From Candidatus Gastranaerophilales bacterium (GTDB lineage Bacteria; Cyanobacteriota; Vampirovibrionia; Gastranaerophilales; Gastranaerophilaceae): a stretch of DNA of 47,127 bases. Position numbers and translations under genes: made by a program. Below the pieces are notes generated by a model. It did no database searches. It was not told the DNA's origin and worked only from the letters and a program-made list of their open reading frames with translations. Positions 17,866 through 25,994 of the stretch are shown here, one piece after another (position 1 is the first letter of the stretch; each line of letters opens with the position of its first letter). The stretch spans positions 1 to 47,127 of the forward strand of contig JAFYOU010000049.1 of assembly GCA_017560095.1 (NCBI GenBank). The letters are read 5' to 3'.

Positions 17866-18189
17866 TTATACGCAAAAATCTGCGATTACACTTCTTCCAT
17901 ACATTAAGCCGTAATTTATATCATCAATTGATAAAGTCTCACCCATGGAACTTGCGTACTTTTGAATTTCAGCAACATCAATTCCATTATCTGTTTTTTT
18001 TACAGCTTTTTGCATTTCCCCTTTGTCTATTAATTGAATATCATCTTTTTTAACATCTTGCAATTCAATATTTGGAGTATTTTTGTCCTCTTTTGGAGCT
18101 TCAAAAGCACGACGAGCTGTATTTAAATTTAATTTCGAAATAGAAGAAGCTATTTGAGATGAAATATTAGTATTGTTTGAAATATCCAT
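17866..18189 (-). CDS. probable anti-sigma-28 factor, FlgM-like
   Basis: A 107-residue soluble protein. The N-terminal two thirds look disordered (Ser/Asn/Asp/Lys-rich), as in FlgM; the C-terminal part (residues 69-107, GIDVAEIQKYASSMGETLSIDDINYGLMYGRSVIADF in pieces) is helical and could bind sigma-28. FlgM genes in many flagellar operons lie exactly here, between rod-binding flgJ and flgN. Its ATG overlaps the flgJ stop (TAATG). A sigma-28-type promoter for flagellin is present in this window, so a FlgM is expected. Recognition by sequence alone is weak; it could instead be a lineage-specific flagellar protein. Confidence 0.55.
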   Translation of the reverse strand: MDISNNTNISSQIASSISKLNLNTARRAFEAPKEDKNTPNIELQDVKKDDIQLIDKGEMQKAVKKTDNGIDVAEIQKYASSMGETLSIDDINYGLMYGRSVIADFCV

Positions 18190-18521
18190 TATTTAACCTG
18201 TTTTTCTAATTGTGTATACATTTGTTTTGCAATTCCAATACTTGTATTTGGATTAGATGAAATTTCACGAGCAATTTGGTTATACATAAATGATTTTAAA
18301 TTATCCATATATTTAGATTCCTGAAATAAAGAACCTTCTTTATCAATTGTTTTGTCCATTTCCATCATCATTTTAGAAACAAAAATAGATTCAAACTCGC
18401 TTGCTACTTTTTTTAATTGCTCTTTTTCGGATTTTGAATTTCCTCTTATATTTTCAATCGCCGATAAATCAGAACTATTTGTCATATAAGCATTTCCAAT
18501 TGAGCCAATATAATTATTCAT
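18189..18521 (-). CDS. flgJ: rod-binding protein (FlgJ N-terminal domain type)
   Basis: A 110-residue rod-cap scaffold protein. LKKVASEFESIFVSKMMMEM (residues 36-55) and the following SLFQESKYMDNLKSFMYNQIA are the Rod-binding domain. The C-terminal muramidase domain of enteric FlgJ is absent; a separate lytic transglycosylase at the head of this operon may replace it. The ATG follows directly after the flgI stop, and the gene is coupled to the FlgM-like gene. Confidence 0.88.
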   Translation of the reverse strand: MNNYIGSIGNAYMTNSSDLSAIENIRGNSKSEKEQLKKVASEFESIFVSKMMMEMDKTIDKEGSLFQESKYMDNLKSFMYNQIAREISSNPNTSIGIAKQMYTQLEKQVK

Positions 18522-19637
18522 CTATATCACCTCGATTTCCGCTTGTAAGCTACCAGCCGAAGCCAATGCTTGCAAAATTGCAATTAAATCCATTGGGCCA
18601 ACTCCAATTACATTTAGTGCCGAAACTAATTCTGATAAATTTGAATTTGCTTCAAGCTCAATTAAAGAAGCTTGTTTTTCAGTTATTTGAATCTGAGCAT
18701 TTTGTTGAAATCCTGTATTGCCTTGCGCCATAGGATTTGGTTGGATTACTTCATTTTGTACTTGAATATTAATTGTTATACCACCATGAGCAATAGCAGC
18801 AGGCATCAACTTTGTATTTCCACCAACTACAACTGTTCCTGTTCTTTCGTTCACTATTACTTTTGCTTTTTCAGATGTTGCTCCCACAACTTGATTTTCA
18901 ATCAATGATAAAAAAGTAACTCTATCATCCCTATATCGAGCTGGAATTTGAACTTCAACAGCCCCTCCGTCTAAAGCTTTAGCTGGCGCAACACGAGTTG
19001 AAATCGTTTTTGAAATTCTACTTGCCATTGTATAATCTGCTTTATCCAATAATAAAGTTAAAGTTGTTTCATCGCCAATTGTAGATAAAATATCACGCTC
19101 TACGATTGCACCGTTTGGAACACGACCTGTTGTTGTTATGCCTTTTGAAGCACTTGCACCACCAGCTGCAGCTCTAACACCACCAGTTGAAACAGGGCCT
19201 TGCGCAACAGCAACAATTTCTCCATTTGGCGCTCTTAATTGCGTTTGAACTAAAACTCCGCCAGATAAACTTTTTGCATCCGCCATAGCAGAAACCGTTA
19301 CATCTAACTTATCACCTTCTTTAGCAAAAGGAGGAATTGTTGCAGTAACAATAACGGCAGCGGAAGTTCCTTTTTGAATGTAGTTCGATTGATCAATAAC
19401 AGTTCCTAAAGATAAAAGCATTTGTTGGCTTGTCATTTGAGTATGACGAGAATTATCACCTGTATTTTGTAAACCCACTACAAGCCCATAACCAACAACT
19501 TGGTTTTCACGTATTCCTTTAACATGAGTTATATCTTTAATTCTTAAAGTTTGTTCTGAAATTGCATTTGCTTCAAATGCGCTTGTTAAAAACATAAAAC
19601 CTAAAAGAATTAATGCTGTTAACTTTTTAATTTTCAT
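18522..19637 (-). CDS. flgI: flagellar P-ring protein FlgI
   Basis: Forms the periplasmic P-ring around the rod in the peptidoglycan layer, proof of a diderm flagellum. Signal peptide MKIKKLTALILLGFMFLTSA then ANA; mature sequence with RIKDITHVKGIRENQVVGYGLVVGL-type start and the C-terminal SLIELEANSNLSELVSALN. About 371 residues, normal. I choose the ATG at 19637 because AAGG lies eight bases before it and a signal peptide begins there; in-frame ATG (19643) and TTG (19661) would add only 2-8 residues of unlikely leader. Confidence 0.95.
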   Translation of the reverse strand: MKIKKLTALILLGFMFLTSAFEANAISEQTLRIKDITHVKGIRENQVVGYGLVVGLQNTGDNSRHTQMTSQQMLLSLGTVIDQSNYIQKGTSAAVIVTATIPPFAKEGDKLDVTVSAMADAKSLSGGVLVQTQLRAPNGEIVAVAQGPVSTGGVRAAAGGASASKGITTTGRVPNGAIVERDILSTIGDETTLTLLLDKADYTMASRISKTISTRVAPAKALDGGAVEVQIPARYRDDRVTFLSLIENQVVGATSEKAKVIVNERTGTVVVGGNTKLMPAAIAHGGITINIQVQNEVIQPNPMAQGNTGFQQNAQIQITEKQASLIELEANSNLSELVSALNVIGVGPMDLIAILQALASAGSLQAEIEVI

Positions 19638-19670
19638 TGTCATTACCTTACTTACCACCAATTTTTAATC

Positions 19671-20279
19671 TTAGAATATAGTTCTAACTGCTCTATCTAA
19701 TATACCTTCATTTTGTCCACGAGAAACAGTTCCAACGCCATTCATAGCAAATTGAAGATTAGCCACTTGGCTTGATAAAATTTCTCCTGATTGATTTATC
19801 CATTTCGGATCAACAATTCCAGAAATAATTAAATCCAATCTCTCGTTTTGATTAACCAAACTTTTTTTACCTTGAACGAGCAAATTACCATTTGGCAAAA
19901 CTTGAACAACTTGCGCAACCACAATATCAGTTAAAGACATTGTTCTTCCCAATTGAGTTTGCCCGCTCACACTTAAATTGCCTTCAGTTCCATTTAAACT
20001 ATCTTTAAAGCTTGTATTAAAAATTGAATTAAACGCTTTTGTTAAATTCTCTGCCAAAGAGCTTTGTTTTTGAGTTGAATATGTGCCAACATCACTCATT
20101 GCAGGAGCTTCATCAATAACAATTGAAACTAAATCGCCAATTCCGCGAGCTCTAACAGAAGAAAATAACGCTTTAGGTTCAATAGTTGAACTTTGAGAAG
20201 CATTTAATGAAAATAAACTTTCTGCATTTACAATTAAGGTTGTACTTAATATTAAAGATAAAATTAATAATTTTTTCAT
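19671..20279 (-). CDS. flgH: flagellar L-ring protein FlgH
   Basis: Forms the outer-membrane L-ring; 202 residues. Motifs GIGDLVSIVIDE (48-59 region), LPNGNLLVQGKKSLVNQNE and the ISGIVDPKWI segment are FlgH hallmarks. The signal peptide (MKKLLILSLILSTTLIVNAE) ends in an ordinary signal-peptidase I type site: there is no lipobox cysteine, although FlgH of proteobacteria is a lipoprotein. The whole protein contains no cysteine that could be lipidated near the N-terminus. Confidence 0.94.
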   Translation of the reverse strand: MKKLLILSLILSTTLIVNAESLFSLNASQSSTIEPKALFSSVRARGIGDLVSIVIDEAPAMSDVGTYSTQKQSSLAENLTKAFNSIFNTSFKDSLNGTEGNLSVSGQTQLGRTMSLTDIVVAQVVQVLPNGNLLVQGKKSLVNQNERLDLIISGIVDPKWINQSGEILSSQVANLQFAMNGVGTVSRGQNEGILDRAVRTIF

Positions 20280-20280
20280 T

Positions 20281-21000
20281 TTATATCCTTACCACCACTT
20301 CATTTTCAGACTTTATTATTCCATTATAAGTTTTATTGTATTTATCTGATTTAACTAAAATTCTATCCCCTTTTGCGCCATCATTTAACGCGCGACCTCT
20401 TAATTTAATTTTCATATTTTTTGATTCAAAAATAATATCTATATTAGAATTTTTAAGAACTAAAGCTTTTTGCTTTGCATAAGTTCCTAAAATTATGCTT
20501 CCCTTTGGGTAATTTCTTGTTGAAATCATATTTGAAACATTTACCGAATATGTTTTTCCTAAATATTTAGAAATTTCTCTTTTTTCAAGTTTCGTATTTG
20601 ATTCATTAATCGCTTGATTAAATTGAATAACATCTGACGCAACCAAAACATGAGCAAACACTTGGGTTTGAACATTTATTGGAAATGCTTTAATTGTTGC
20701 ACCTAATGAATTTTTAACTAAAATTCTTTTATACTGATTGGTCAAAAAACCATTATTTTGAGAAATAATTTCTATATTTGGCTTAATTGATTCATCTGTA
20801 ATAATTGGATTTTGACTTATTCCTGCAATTGTAATTTTAAAATCAGATGAATAAGGTGCAACTTGAGCTTTAATTTCAGGAGTAATTTTATTTAAGATAT
20901 CTTGCTTTAACTCAGCAGATGTCAAAGTATAGCAAAAGGCATTTTGCAAATTAGCAAAAAACACGATTAATATTAAATTTTTAACTATGCTTTTAATCAT
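20281..21000 (-). CDS. flgA: P-ring assembly chaperone FlgA
   Basis: A periplasmic protein of 239 residues needed for P-ring formation. N-terminal hydrophobic export signal (to about residue 24), then the SAF-type domain with HVLVASDVIQ near 115-124, ISKYLGKTYSVNV, YPKGSIILGTYAK and the C-terminal MKIKLRGRALNDGAKGDRILVKS, which is the most conserved FlgA region. Followed one base later by flgH. Its ribosome site AGGGA lies just beyond a GC-richer insertion separating it from flgG. Confidence 0.88.
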   Translation of the reverse strand: MIKSIVKNLILIVFFANLQNAFCYTLTSAELKQDILNKITPEIKAQVAPYSSDFKITIAGISQNPIITDESIKPNIEIISQNNGFLTNQYKRILVKNSLGATIKAFPINVQTQVFAHVLVASDVIQFNQAINESNTKLEKREISKYLGKTYSVNVSNMISTRNYPKGSIILGTYAKQKALVLKNSNIDIIFESKNMKIKLRGRALNDGAKGDRILVKSDKYNKTYNGIIKSENEVVVRI

Positions 21001-21017
21001 CTATTTCCCTATACTTT

Positions 21018-21088
21018 CCGCCTGTGGGTATTTCGTCATACTCGCTATCACTTCGTTGTCGCTCGTTGTCTCAATTATCCTACGGCGG
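21018..21088. repeat. GC-richer intergenic element inside the flagellar operon
   Basis: About 70 bases of more than 50 percent GC sit between flgG and flgA in an otherwise about 30 percent GC region. The ends are inverted (CCGCC at 21018, GGCGG at 21084), and the inside has a short direct repeat (CGTTGTCGCTCGTTGTC). It has the look of a dispersed palindromic intergenic repeat; it codes for nothing convincing. Confidence 0.5.
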
Positions 21089-21107
21089 CCATCAATAGTT
21101 ACGCCTA

Positions 21108-21138
21108 AAAACGTCAAAATTTATCATTTTGCCGTTTT
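21108..21138. promoter_or_regulatory. hairpin downstream of flgG
   Basis: AAAACGTCAAAAT (21108-21120) pairs with ATTTTGCCGTTTT (21126-21138) at 12 of 13 positions around a five-base loop. An alternative stem GCCGT/ACGGC (21131-21147) overlaps it. It could act in mRNA processing or partial termination between flgG and flgA, or be part of the adjacent repeat. Confidence 0.45.
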
Positions 21139-21157
21139 ATTTACGGCTTCACCCTGT

Positions 21158-21943
21158 TTATACTATTTGATTGGTTTGTTGCAAAATATCAGAACCCGCT
21201 GTAATCACTTTTGAATTGGATTCATAAGCTCTTTCTGTCTTAATTAATCCAATTAATTCTTCTACGATTTGAACGTTTGATCCTTCAATAAAACATTGTT
21301 CGATTGTTCCATATCCTTCTTCACCAGCAGTACCTTGCAAAGGTGTGCCTGATGCTTGAGTTTCACGATATAAGTTATGTCCAATAGCCATTAAACCTGA
21401 TGGATTTTGGAATTTTGTTAATTGAATTTGACCTAATTGAGTTTGCTCTGAATTTGTTCCAGTTGTACAAGATACAATCCCTGCTTGAGAAATAGTAATT
21501 TCTTTAGCGTTAATTGGAATTGTTATAGGTGGTTGCAATTGGTAACCATCCGTGGTTACAATTGAACCATTTGAATCCATCTTCCAAGCTCCATCTCTGG
21601 TATATGCGATAGATCCATCATCTAAAGTTACTTGAAAAAAGCCATCTCCAGCAATCGCAACATCTAATTGTCTATCTGTTGATTGAAGATGACCTGTTGA
21701 AAAAATTCTTGTTGTTGCTGCAGTTTTTACACCAAGACCAACCTCTATGCCAACAGGTTGATATGTTCCTTGACCCATTTGAGCACCAGGGGTTCTATGA
21801 ATTTGACTTAATAAATCTTGAAATTCAGCTCTAACTTTTTTATATCCATATGTTGATAAGTTCGCTACGTTATTTGAAATAACATCTAAGTTATTTTGTT
21901 GTGCAATCATCCCAGTTGCTGCGGTTGTAAGTGCTCTTAACAT
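21158..21943 (-). CDS. flgG: distal rod protein FlgG
   Basis: Builds the distal rod; 261 residues, the typical FlgG length. N-terminal MLRALTTAATGMIAQQ then NLDVISNNVANLSTYGYKK, and C-terminal VQIVEELIGLIKTERAYESN are the paired rod/hook coiled-coil motifs. The central beta domain includes VAIAGDGFFQV. Nine bases after flgF. Confidence 0.97.
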   Translation of the reverse strand: MLRALTTAATGMIAQQNNLDVISNNVANLSTYGYKKVRAEFQDLLSQIHRTPGAQMGQGTYQPVGIEVGLGVKTAATTRIFSTGHLQSTDRQLDVAIAGDGFFQVTLDDGSIAYTRDGAWKMDSNGSIVTTDGYQLQPPITIPINAKEITISQAGIVSCTTGTNSEQTQLGQIQLTKFQNPSGLMAIGHNLYRETQASGTPLQGTAGEEGYGTIEQCFIEGSNVQIVEELIGLIKTERAYESNSKVITAGSDILQQTNQIV

Positions 21944-21952
21944 TTATTGCTC

Positions 21953-22810
21953 CTATCTAGAAATATTGCCTAGTGAAATGGCTTGTTGTACAGTATCACT
22001 TTGATTTTTTAGAATCTTACTCATAGATTCATATCCTCTTGAAACATTGATAGAATTCAACATTTCATTAATTGTATTTGCATTAGACATTTCAACCATT
22101 CCTTGTTGAAGACTGAAAGTTCCATCTGCTTTAGTATATACATTTGGATTTTGGCCATAAATTGGCAAATATTTTGCTTGACCAATCCCTGAAATTTTAG
22201 TTTTATCTTCAAAATCACAAATTTGGATTTTTTGAAGCGCAACATTATAATTTGGATTTACAAGAGAAATTTGACCGTTTTCCGCTATAACCAAATCTTT
22301 CATTACATCCCATCTGTTCATATCATCTAGGTCAACAGCGTCCGGATCTCTAGTAATTCTGATTTTCCTATTTTCCATATCCATAATGAAATCGCCATCA
22401 GAATTTACCAGATAATTTTCATCATTCAATTTGAAATTGCCTGTTCTTTGATAATAATAATCCCTGATATCATATTCTTTATTATCAGGAATATCTTGAT
22501 ATCTAACCTTAAAAAATCCATCCCCTTGGAAAGCTACATCCATTTTATTTCCAGATTCAGCAAGTCCGCCTTGTGAAAAATCAATATAAGTGCGCTCTGT
22601 TCTAGCACCATTACTTAAAGAGCCAATTTCAATCTTTTTTCCTTGCGCATTTTGTGCTTGCACTCTAGATTGCATAACATCTTGAAATGTCATTGTTGTT
22701 TTTTTATAGCCATTTGTTGTGACGTTAGCTAAATTGTGCGCCGTTACATCTTCAAAGTCAATCAGCGCTTGCATGCCTTTTGCAACTGTTCCAATGCCTC
22801 TTGTTATCAT
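21953..22810 (-). CDS. flgF: proximal rod protein FlgF (FlgG-like)
   Basis: A second rod protein of 285 residues, with DVTAHNLANVTTNGYKK near residues 20-36, VAFQGDGFFKV in the centre and the C-terminal MLNSINVSRGYESMSKIL. Position just before flgG and the longer central domain favour FlgF, although annotation pipelines may call it FlgG-like. Its ATG overlaps the lytic transglycosylase stop (ATGA), so the two are coupled. Confidence 0.88.
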   Translation of the reverse strand: MITRGIGTVAKGMQALIDFEDVTAHNLANVTTNGYKKTTMTFQDVMQSRVQAQNAQGKKIEIGSLSNGARTERTYIDFSQGGLAESGNKMDVAFQGDGFFKVRYQDIPDNKEYDIRDYYYQRTGNFKLNDENYLVNSDGDFIMDMENRKIRITRDPDAVDLDDMNRWDVMKDLVIAENGQISLVNPNYNVALQKIQICDFEDKTKISGIGQAKYLPIYGQNPNVYTKADGTFSLQQGMVEMSNANTINEMLNSINVSRGYESMSKILKNQSDTVQQAISLGNISR

Positions 22811-23481
22811 AATAAACCCGCTTCTTTCACTTTGTTGTATGCACCCATAATATTATTTATATAATTTTGAGTTTCTTTATAAGGAGGAATTCCGCCATAC
22901 TTTTTAACGGCTCCAGGGCCTGCATTATAAGCTGCCAATGCTAATTCTTTATTATTATCATATTTATCTAATAAACCTTTTAAATATTTAACTCCACCTT
23001 CAATATTTTGGCTAGGATTATAAGCATCAACCACACCTAAAGACTCAGCTGTTTTTGGCATTAATTGCATCAAACCCATTGCACCCTTTTTACTTGTTGC
23101 TTTTGCATTAAATCCTGATTCTTGCTTAATTATTGCTTTTATAAAATCACCATCTATATCATATTTTTGAGAAAAAGTTTCAATCAATTCATCAATATCA
23201 ACTTTCTGCGCTTTTAAATCAATTTTTGATTTTAACTCGACCGCTTCTTTAACTTCCGATTTTATTTCTTCAACAACTGGTTTTGACTCAACTTTTTTTT
23301 CAATGGTTTCGATAGATTCATCTTTAGCATCTAAAATCTTTTTAAAATCTTGTTCAATGGTATGAGTTTCTTGGCTTGCTTGAGGTTGCCCCGAAATTTT
23401 TTCAAGAGCAGAAAAGCTATTTTCAATATAGCTTATGCGAGCAAGCGCCATATTAAGGCTTGATGAAACGCCTATAGTCAT
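22807..23481 (-). CDS. SLT-type lytic transglycosylase, flagellar
   Basis: Opens peptidoglycan for the growing rod. The 224 residues have a helical, Lys/Glu-rich N-terminal part (1-100) and a C-terminal SLT domain (about 105-220): catalytic Glu121 in KQESGFN, GAMGLMQLMP (133-142), ALAAYNAGPGAV (181-192) and NYINNI. There is no hydrophobic signal peptide; the N-terminus (MTIGVSSSLNMALARISYIE) is polar-amphipathic like flagellar type III export substrates. First gene of the rod/ring operon, coupled to flgF. It probably replaces the missing muramidase domain of the short FlgJ. Confidence 0.88.
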   Translation of the reverse strand: MTIGVSSSLNMALARISYIENSFSALEKISGQPQASQETHTIEQDFKKILDAKDESIETIEKKVESKPVVEEIKSEVKEAVELKSKIDLKAQKVDIDELIETFSQKYDIDGDFIKAIIKQESGFNAKATSKKGAMGLMQLMPKTAESLGVVDAYNPSQNIEGGVKYLKGLLDKYDNNKELALAAYNAGPGAVKKYGGIPPYKETQNYINNIMGAYNKVKEAGLL

Positions 23482-23601
23482 CCTTACTAATTCTACCTCT
23501 TACCATTGTCTAGTTTTTATGGAGTAATTTTAAACCTCCACATCAATAATATAGACTAACTTAGGTATAAAGCTCATCAATCAAAAGGTGTATTTTAAGT
23601 T

Positions 23602-23624
23602 AAAAAATTAATCTTTAGATTTAT
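23602..23624. repeat. 23-base repeat, copy 2
   Basis: Exact second copy of the 23-base word at 14845-14867, starting six bases past the Omp85 stop. Here flanking GTTAAAA/TTTTAAC extends a weak A/T stem on the minus strand, supporting a role as a weak terminator. Confidence 0.5.
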
Positions 23625-23629
23625 TTTAA

Positions 23630-25807
23630 CTAATACATTTCACCCATACCAAATGTAAAGAAGCCATTCTTTCTATCAGCACCTGCTGTATTTGTCAAAG
23701 GAATACCATAATCTAAGTTGATTGGGCCAAGTCCCGGAATAAATACTCTTAAACCAACACCAGCAGTAATTGCATATCCTGGTTTATCATATACTTGTGA
23801 GCCAATAGTTTTTCCAAATAAAGTACCACCATCAACAAAAGCTGCAATTCTTAAATTATTCAAGAAAGTATTAGATGTAAGTCTATCAATAAATGGAATT
23901 GGAACACGCATTTCAGCACTTCCCAACATATATCCATCACCCACACCAACTTCTGAAATATTGAATCCACGAAGTGTATATGGGCCGCCAAGGGCAAATG
24001 CAGCAAAATCTGGCATATCTCCGTGTAATTTTCCACCAGCTTTAGCTGTAAGTACAAATGATGATTTTTTGCCGAAAGGAGCAAATTTTCTAATCATACC
24101 GTGTAACTTACCAAATGTTTCACCAGTAATTCCTAGATTTTCTTCAAGTGTAATTCTTGCTAAAACACCGTTTCTCGCATTTACAACAGAATCTCTTGTG
24201 TCATACACCAAAGCAGGAGTAACTTTAATAAAGAAACCATCATCTAATTCTTTTCTGCGATTATCCCAAGCTATGCCACGTTGCACATATCTAGCACGCA
24301 TTTTTGCAGCATCGCCTTCCTCAAGAGTTACACTTTCAAGTCCAAAACCAATTGAACCAGAAAGATTTTTATATGTAGTAAACCTTCTTGAAATTGTAGC
24401 TTCTGCGCCAAATCTTTTTTCAATTGCCAATGGAACTTGATAACTTCCATAATATCTTGCAAAACCACGAAGGGCCAAAGATTGATTTTCACGCTTAAAC
24501 ATTGGCTCCAAGAAACTCAACTCTCCTTGGAAGTTTGCTTTTTCTACAATTGAACTGTCGTTCATAAGAACACCAGTACCGGCCATTAAATTTAAATTAA
24601 GCTTTTGCCCCAATCCCCTAAAATTATTATCACCAAAACCAACAGAACCAAAGAAACCAGATGCAGAATCAATACCAACACCCAAAGAAACTCTTCCTGT
24701 TCTTTGTTCTTCTAGTGAAATATGGACATCGTAAAGACCAGTTTGTTCATCTTGAGTCAACTCTCTTTGAACATCTCTGAATGCTTGAGTTCCCATTAAA
24801 CGCAAAATATCTGAGCGCATAGTGTTTTCATTATAAACACTCCCAGGTTGTAAAAAGATATTTCTTTTTACAATAAAATCTTTTGTTTTATTATTTCCCT
24901 CAACAACAATATCACCAATCACACCTTCATCTATCAATAGATTAATATATCCGTCTGGATCAGGTGAAACTTTTGCAACACGAGCAAGAATATATCCTCT
25001 TGTAGAATATAACTCTTGAATTTCAACTATTGCATTGTTAATCCCTAAAATATTTTGAGGTTTGCCTTTGTATTGATTTAAAATTTTCATTATTTCAGAA
25101 GTCGAAATACTGTTATTCCCAACAACACCAAAACCAACAACAGGTGGGTTCTCTTCTAAAATAATTCTTAATTTAACATTATTATCGTCAATTTTTATAG
25201 GAAGCGCTCTTATATTTTGCGAAAAATATCCTGTATTATATAGAGCTTTTAAATCATTTGACACATCAGAACGGACATATTGATAACCCTCTTTGGATTT
25301 AATTTGTTCTTTTATGTAATTAACATCGAGTAAATTATTACCAAAAATTTCAACTTCTTGAATATAAACTATATTCCCATCATCAATATATGTTTCATCT
25401 TGAACGTTTGTCTCTGGCAATTCGTCAAAAACTTGCTCCTGTTGGATTTCTTCTGCTTGAATTTCATCTTTAATTTCGTCTTGTTTTTTAGTTTTTTTGA
25501 AAAAATTAAAACGAGATTTTTTCTTTGATTTTTTATTTGAGCTTGCAGAAGTTAAAGAAATATCTTCATCTTCAAAAATTGAAAATGTAGATTTATCAAG
25601 TTCCGTTTCTTCTAATTTTATTTCTTTTTGAACGGTTTTTTTGTCATCTTTTTTCTTAAAAATAGTTTTTATTTTTTTAACATCAACACCTTGAATTTGA
25701 GCAACTACAGCATTATCAATATTTAATTCACCACAAAACGCACCTTGCCCAATATATAAAGACAAAAATGTCAAAACAATTAAAGTTTTTATATGAATTT
25801 TTCTCAT
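23630..25807 (-). CDS. bamA: outer-membrane assembly factor, Omp85/BamA family
   Basis: Inserts beta-barrel proteins into the outer membrane. The 725 residues comprise a signal peptide (1-25), a Lys/Glu-rich linker (about 40-145) with KKKSRFNFFKKTKK, three POTRA domains (about 147-225, 226-300 and 301-375, each with a V-x-G-N-N-type turn: EIFGNNLL, GVVGNNSI, VVEGNNKT) and a 16-strand barrel (376-725) with the conserved FALGGPYTLRGF turn. Three POTRAs fit cyanobacterial Omp85 rather than the five of proteobacterial BamA. Monocistronic, with a strong promoter. Confidence 0.94.
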   Translation of the reverse strand: MRKIHIKTLIVLTFLSLYIGQGAFCGELNIDNAVVAQIQGVDVKKIKTIFKKKDDKKTVQKEIKLEETELDKSTFSIFEDEDISLTSASSNKKSKKKSRFNFFKKTKKQDEIKDEIQAEEIQQEQVFDELPETNVQDETYIDDGNIVYIQEVEIFGNNLLDVNYIKEQIKSKEGYQYVRSDVSNDLKALYNTGYFSQNIRALPIKIDDNNVKLRIILEENPPVVGFGVVGNNSISTSEIMKILNQYKGKPQNILGINNAIVEIQELYSTRGYILARVAKVSPDPDGYINLLIDEGVIGDIVVEGNNKTKDFIVKRNIFLQPGSVYNENTMRSDILRLMGTQAFRDVQRELTQDEQTGLYDVHISLEEQRTGRVSLGVGIDSASGFFGSVGFGDNNFRGLGQKLNLNLMAGTGVLMNDSSIVEKANFQGELSFLEPMFKRENQSLALRGFARYYGSYQVPLAIEKRFGAEATISRRFTTYKNLSGSIGFGLESVTLEEGDAAKMRARYVQRGIAWDNRRKELDDGFFIKVTPALVYDTRDSVVNARNGVLARITLEENLGITGETFGKLHGMIRKFAPFGKKSSFVLTAKAGGKLHGDMPDFAAFALGGPYTLRGFNISEVGVGDGYMLGSAEMRVPIPFIDRLTSNTFLNNLRIAAFVDGGTLFGKTIGSQVYDKPGYAITAGVGLRVFIPGLGPINLDYGIPLTNTAGADRKNGFFTFGMGEMY

Positions 25808-25850
25808 CTAGTCCAAGTCAAAAAATTAAGACGATACTTCACTAAATATT

Positions 25851-25879
25851 ATTATATATCTAAAATCAACTAAGTCCAA
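25851..25879 (-). promoter_or_regulatory. strong sigma-70-type promoter of the Omp85 gene
   Basis: On the minus strand TTGGAC (25879-25874), a 17-base spacer and a perfect TATAAT (25856-25851) precede the gene, giving a leader of about 37 bases. Confidence 0.78.
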
Positions 25880-25925
25880 ATAAATTAACAAAATCAACAA
25901 TTTGGCTTATTTTTTAAATAAATTG

Positions 25926-25940
25926 TTACAAAAATTGTAA
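25926..25940. promoter_or_regulatory. small palindrome, possible operator
   Basis: TTACAA-AAA-TTGTAA is a perfect 6-bp inverted repeat in the gap between the divergent Omp85 and sigma-like genes, upstream of a TATACT (25964-25969) that may be the -10 box of the latter. A repressor or activator site is possible; A/T richness makes chance occurrence also possible. Confidence 0.3.
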
Positions 25941-25994
25941 ATTAAGTGTCGATTTATAAATTTTATACTACTATTTTATTAACAGGGTGTAAAA

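Noticed and set aside
23520-23540. TGGAG/CTCCA inverted repeat upstream of the transglycosylase gene
   Set aside because: Only five base pairs with an 11-base loop; likely chance.
23482-23629. Sigma-28 or sigma-54 promoter for the rod/ring operon
   Set aside because: No TAAA-N15-CCGATAA-like or GG-N10-GC pattern stands out; a TTGATG and a TATATT exist but are spaced 21 bases apart.
23718-24440. Long open frame (240 codons) antisense to the Omp85 gene
   Set aside because: It lies entirely within a well-conserved gene on the other strand; its Pro/Ser/Ile-rich composition is that of a reverse-complement shadow.
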